From NCBI RefSeq assembly GCF_001514305.1, contig NZ_KQ949111.1, forward strand, positions 77,488-109,729: DNA of 32,242 nucleotides. Reading direction: 5' to 3'. The stretch is from Streptomyces dysideae. Its GTDB lineage: Bacteria; Actinomycetota; Actinomycetes; Streptomycetales; Streptomycetaceae. The notes beneath the pieces were generated by a model, which saw only the letters and a list, made by a program, of their open reading frames with translations, made no database searches and had not been told where the DNA came from. Position 1 is the stretch's first letter. Each line of letters begins with the position of its first letter. Positions 31,312 through 32,242 of the stretch are shown one piece after another. The position numbers and the translations under genes are program-made.

Positions 31312-32229
31312 ATGTCCACACAGCCGTCAGGCACCCCCTCCGACGCCGCCCCGAACGGCACGGCCTCCGCGCCCATCCGCCGCGTGGGCGTCGTCGGAGC
31401 GGGACTCATGGGCAGCGGCATAGCCGAGGTCTGTGCTCGCGCGGGCCTCGACGTCCTCGTCAGCGAGACCGGCCCCGAGGCGGTCGAGGCGGGCCGTGAA
31501 AGAATCGCCAAATCCCTGACACGCGCGGTACGCGGCGGCAGACTCGCCCCGGCTGACAGCGCTACGTCCCTCCGCCGGATCGGCTTCACCACCGACCTGG
31601 CCGACCTCGCCGACCGCGACATCGTGATCGAAGCGGTGGCCGAGGACGAACAGGTGAAGACCGAGATCTTCGCGGCACTCGACAAGGTGCTCGTCCGACC
31701 GGACGCGATCCTCGCCTCCAACACCTCTTCCATTCCCATCATGAAACTCGGCACGGCGACGGGGCGCGCACAGCAGGTGATCGGCGTGCACTTCTTCAAC
31801 CCGGTGCCGGTACTGGACCTCGTCGAGCTGGTCCCGTCCCTGCTGACCAGTGAACAAACGCGTGACCGGGCAGGGGAGTTCGTCAGCGGGGCCTTGGGCA
31901 AGCAGGTCATCCATGCCAAGGACCGGGCCGGATTCGTCGTCAACTCTCTCCTGGTGCCCTACCTGTTGTCCGCGATCCGCATGCTGGAGTCGGGTCTCGC
32001 CTCCGCCGACGACATCGACAACGGCATGGTGCTCGGCTGCGCCCACCCCATGGGCCCCTTGCATCTGGCCGACCTGATCGGCCTGGACACCCTCACGGCG
32101 ATCGCGGACTCCATGTACGTCGAGTACAAGGAGCCGCTGCATGCCGCGCCGCCCCTCCTGCTGCGCATGGTGGACGCCGGTCTTCTCGGCCGGAAGACGG
32201 GCCGCGGCTTCCACGACTACTCCGGCTGA
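31312..32229 (+). CDS. 3-hydroxyacyl-CoA dehydrogenase (3-hydroxybutyryl-CoA type)
   Basis: This 305-residue NAD-dependent L-3-hydroxyacyl-CoA dehydrogenase has the Rossmann motif VGVVGAGLMGSGIAEV (25-40) and the catalytic set S136 (ASNTSS), H160 (GVHFFNPVP), E172 and N211 (FVVNSLL). A 22-residue Ser/Pro-rich N-terminal extension precedes the family core. It oxidises 3-hydroxyacyl-CoA to 3-oxoacyl-CoA in beta-oxidation-type degradation, or the reverse. GAGAGG lies before the ATG. AAAGGAAAG right after the stop suggests the ribosome site of a further gene just past the window edge. Confidence 0.94.
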   Translation: MSTQPSGTPSDAAPNGTASAPIRRVGVVGAGLMGSGIAEVCARAGLDVLVSETGPEAVEAGRERIAKSLTRAVRGGRLAPADSATSLRRIGFTTDLADLADRDIVIEAVAEDEQVKTEIFAALDKVLVRPDAILASNTSSIPIMKLGTATGRAQQVIGVHFFNPVPVLDLVELVPSLLTSEQTRDRAGEFVSGALGKQVIHAKDRAGFVVNSLLVPYLLSAIRMLESGLASADDIDNGMVLGCAHPMGPLHLADLIGLDTLTAIADSMYVEYKEPLHAAPPLLLRMVDAGLLGRKTGRGFHDYSG

Positions 32230-32242
32230 AAGGAAAGCCTGA

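Overview
The window is very GC-rich actinobacterial DNA. GTG starts, 4-bp stop/start overlaps (GTGA, ATGA) and many protein families point to Streptomyces or a close relative. No tRNA, rRNA, CRISPR array or intact transposase is visible. Several decayed genes, and hairpin repeats of a kind I recall from Streptomyces genomes, suggest accessory, rearranged sequence.

Layout. (1) 85-1432: an ECF sigma factor with a coupled zinc-binding anti-sigma factor, and a second small protein with the same zinc motif on the other strand. (2) 1496-13030: an arsenic-centred cluster. On the minus strand are an ArsM-type arsenite methyltransferase, a TVP38 membrane protein and a second methyltransferase. On the plus strand is a tightly packed run: a MerA/Lpd-like disulfide reductase, a MauE/DoxX-like membrane protein, a radical SAM enzyme, an MTA-phosphorylase-like enzyme, two glycosyltransferase-fold enzymes resembling the families named for arsenosugar biosynthesis (TIGR04282 and TIGR04283 types), a metallophosphatase-radical SAM fusion and an FAD-dependent oxidoreductase. 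Together they look like an actinobacterial route to an arsenosugar-like organoarsenical. I infer methylation of arsenic, radical transfer of a 5'-deoxyadenosyl group, phosphorolysis of the adenine, activation of the sugar 1-phosphate, and transfer to an unknown acceptor. This is the most novel part of the window.

(3) 13113-14565: a decay zone. It holds a small membrane protein with two compensating frameshifts, a Crp/Fnr protein that has lost its DNA-binding domain at a hairpin repeat, a frameshifted MerT-like gene and an antisense HxlR scrap. (4) 14566-16487: an NmrA-like reductase behind a large inverted repeat, a 600-bp gene-poor stretch, and a small four-helix membrane protein with two MarR-type boxes upstream. 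(5) 16498-25061: a nine-gene minus-strand catabolic operon (flavin monooxygenase, extradiol dioxygenase, amidohydrolase, two FAH-family enzymes, cyclase-type hydrolase, SDR, CoA-transferase A and B). It is controlled by a divergent LysR regulator. An MFS transporter further on carries a nearly identical LysR-type box, so uptake and ring cleavage probably form one regulon for an unknown aromatic substrate.

(6) 28007-29650: a MarR regulator with a predicted leaderless, self-repressed promoter whose box matches the two at 15917-15966, followed by fused remnants of at least four transporter genes. (7) 29746-32229: an acyl-CoA ligase and a 3-hydroxyacyl-CoA dehydrogenase, the visible part of a CoA-thioester operon that probably continues beyond the window.
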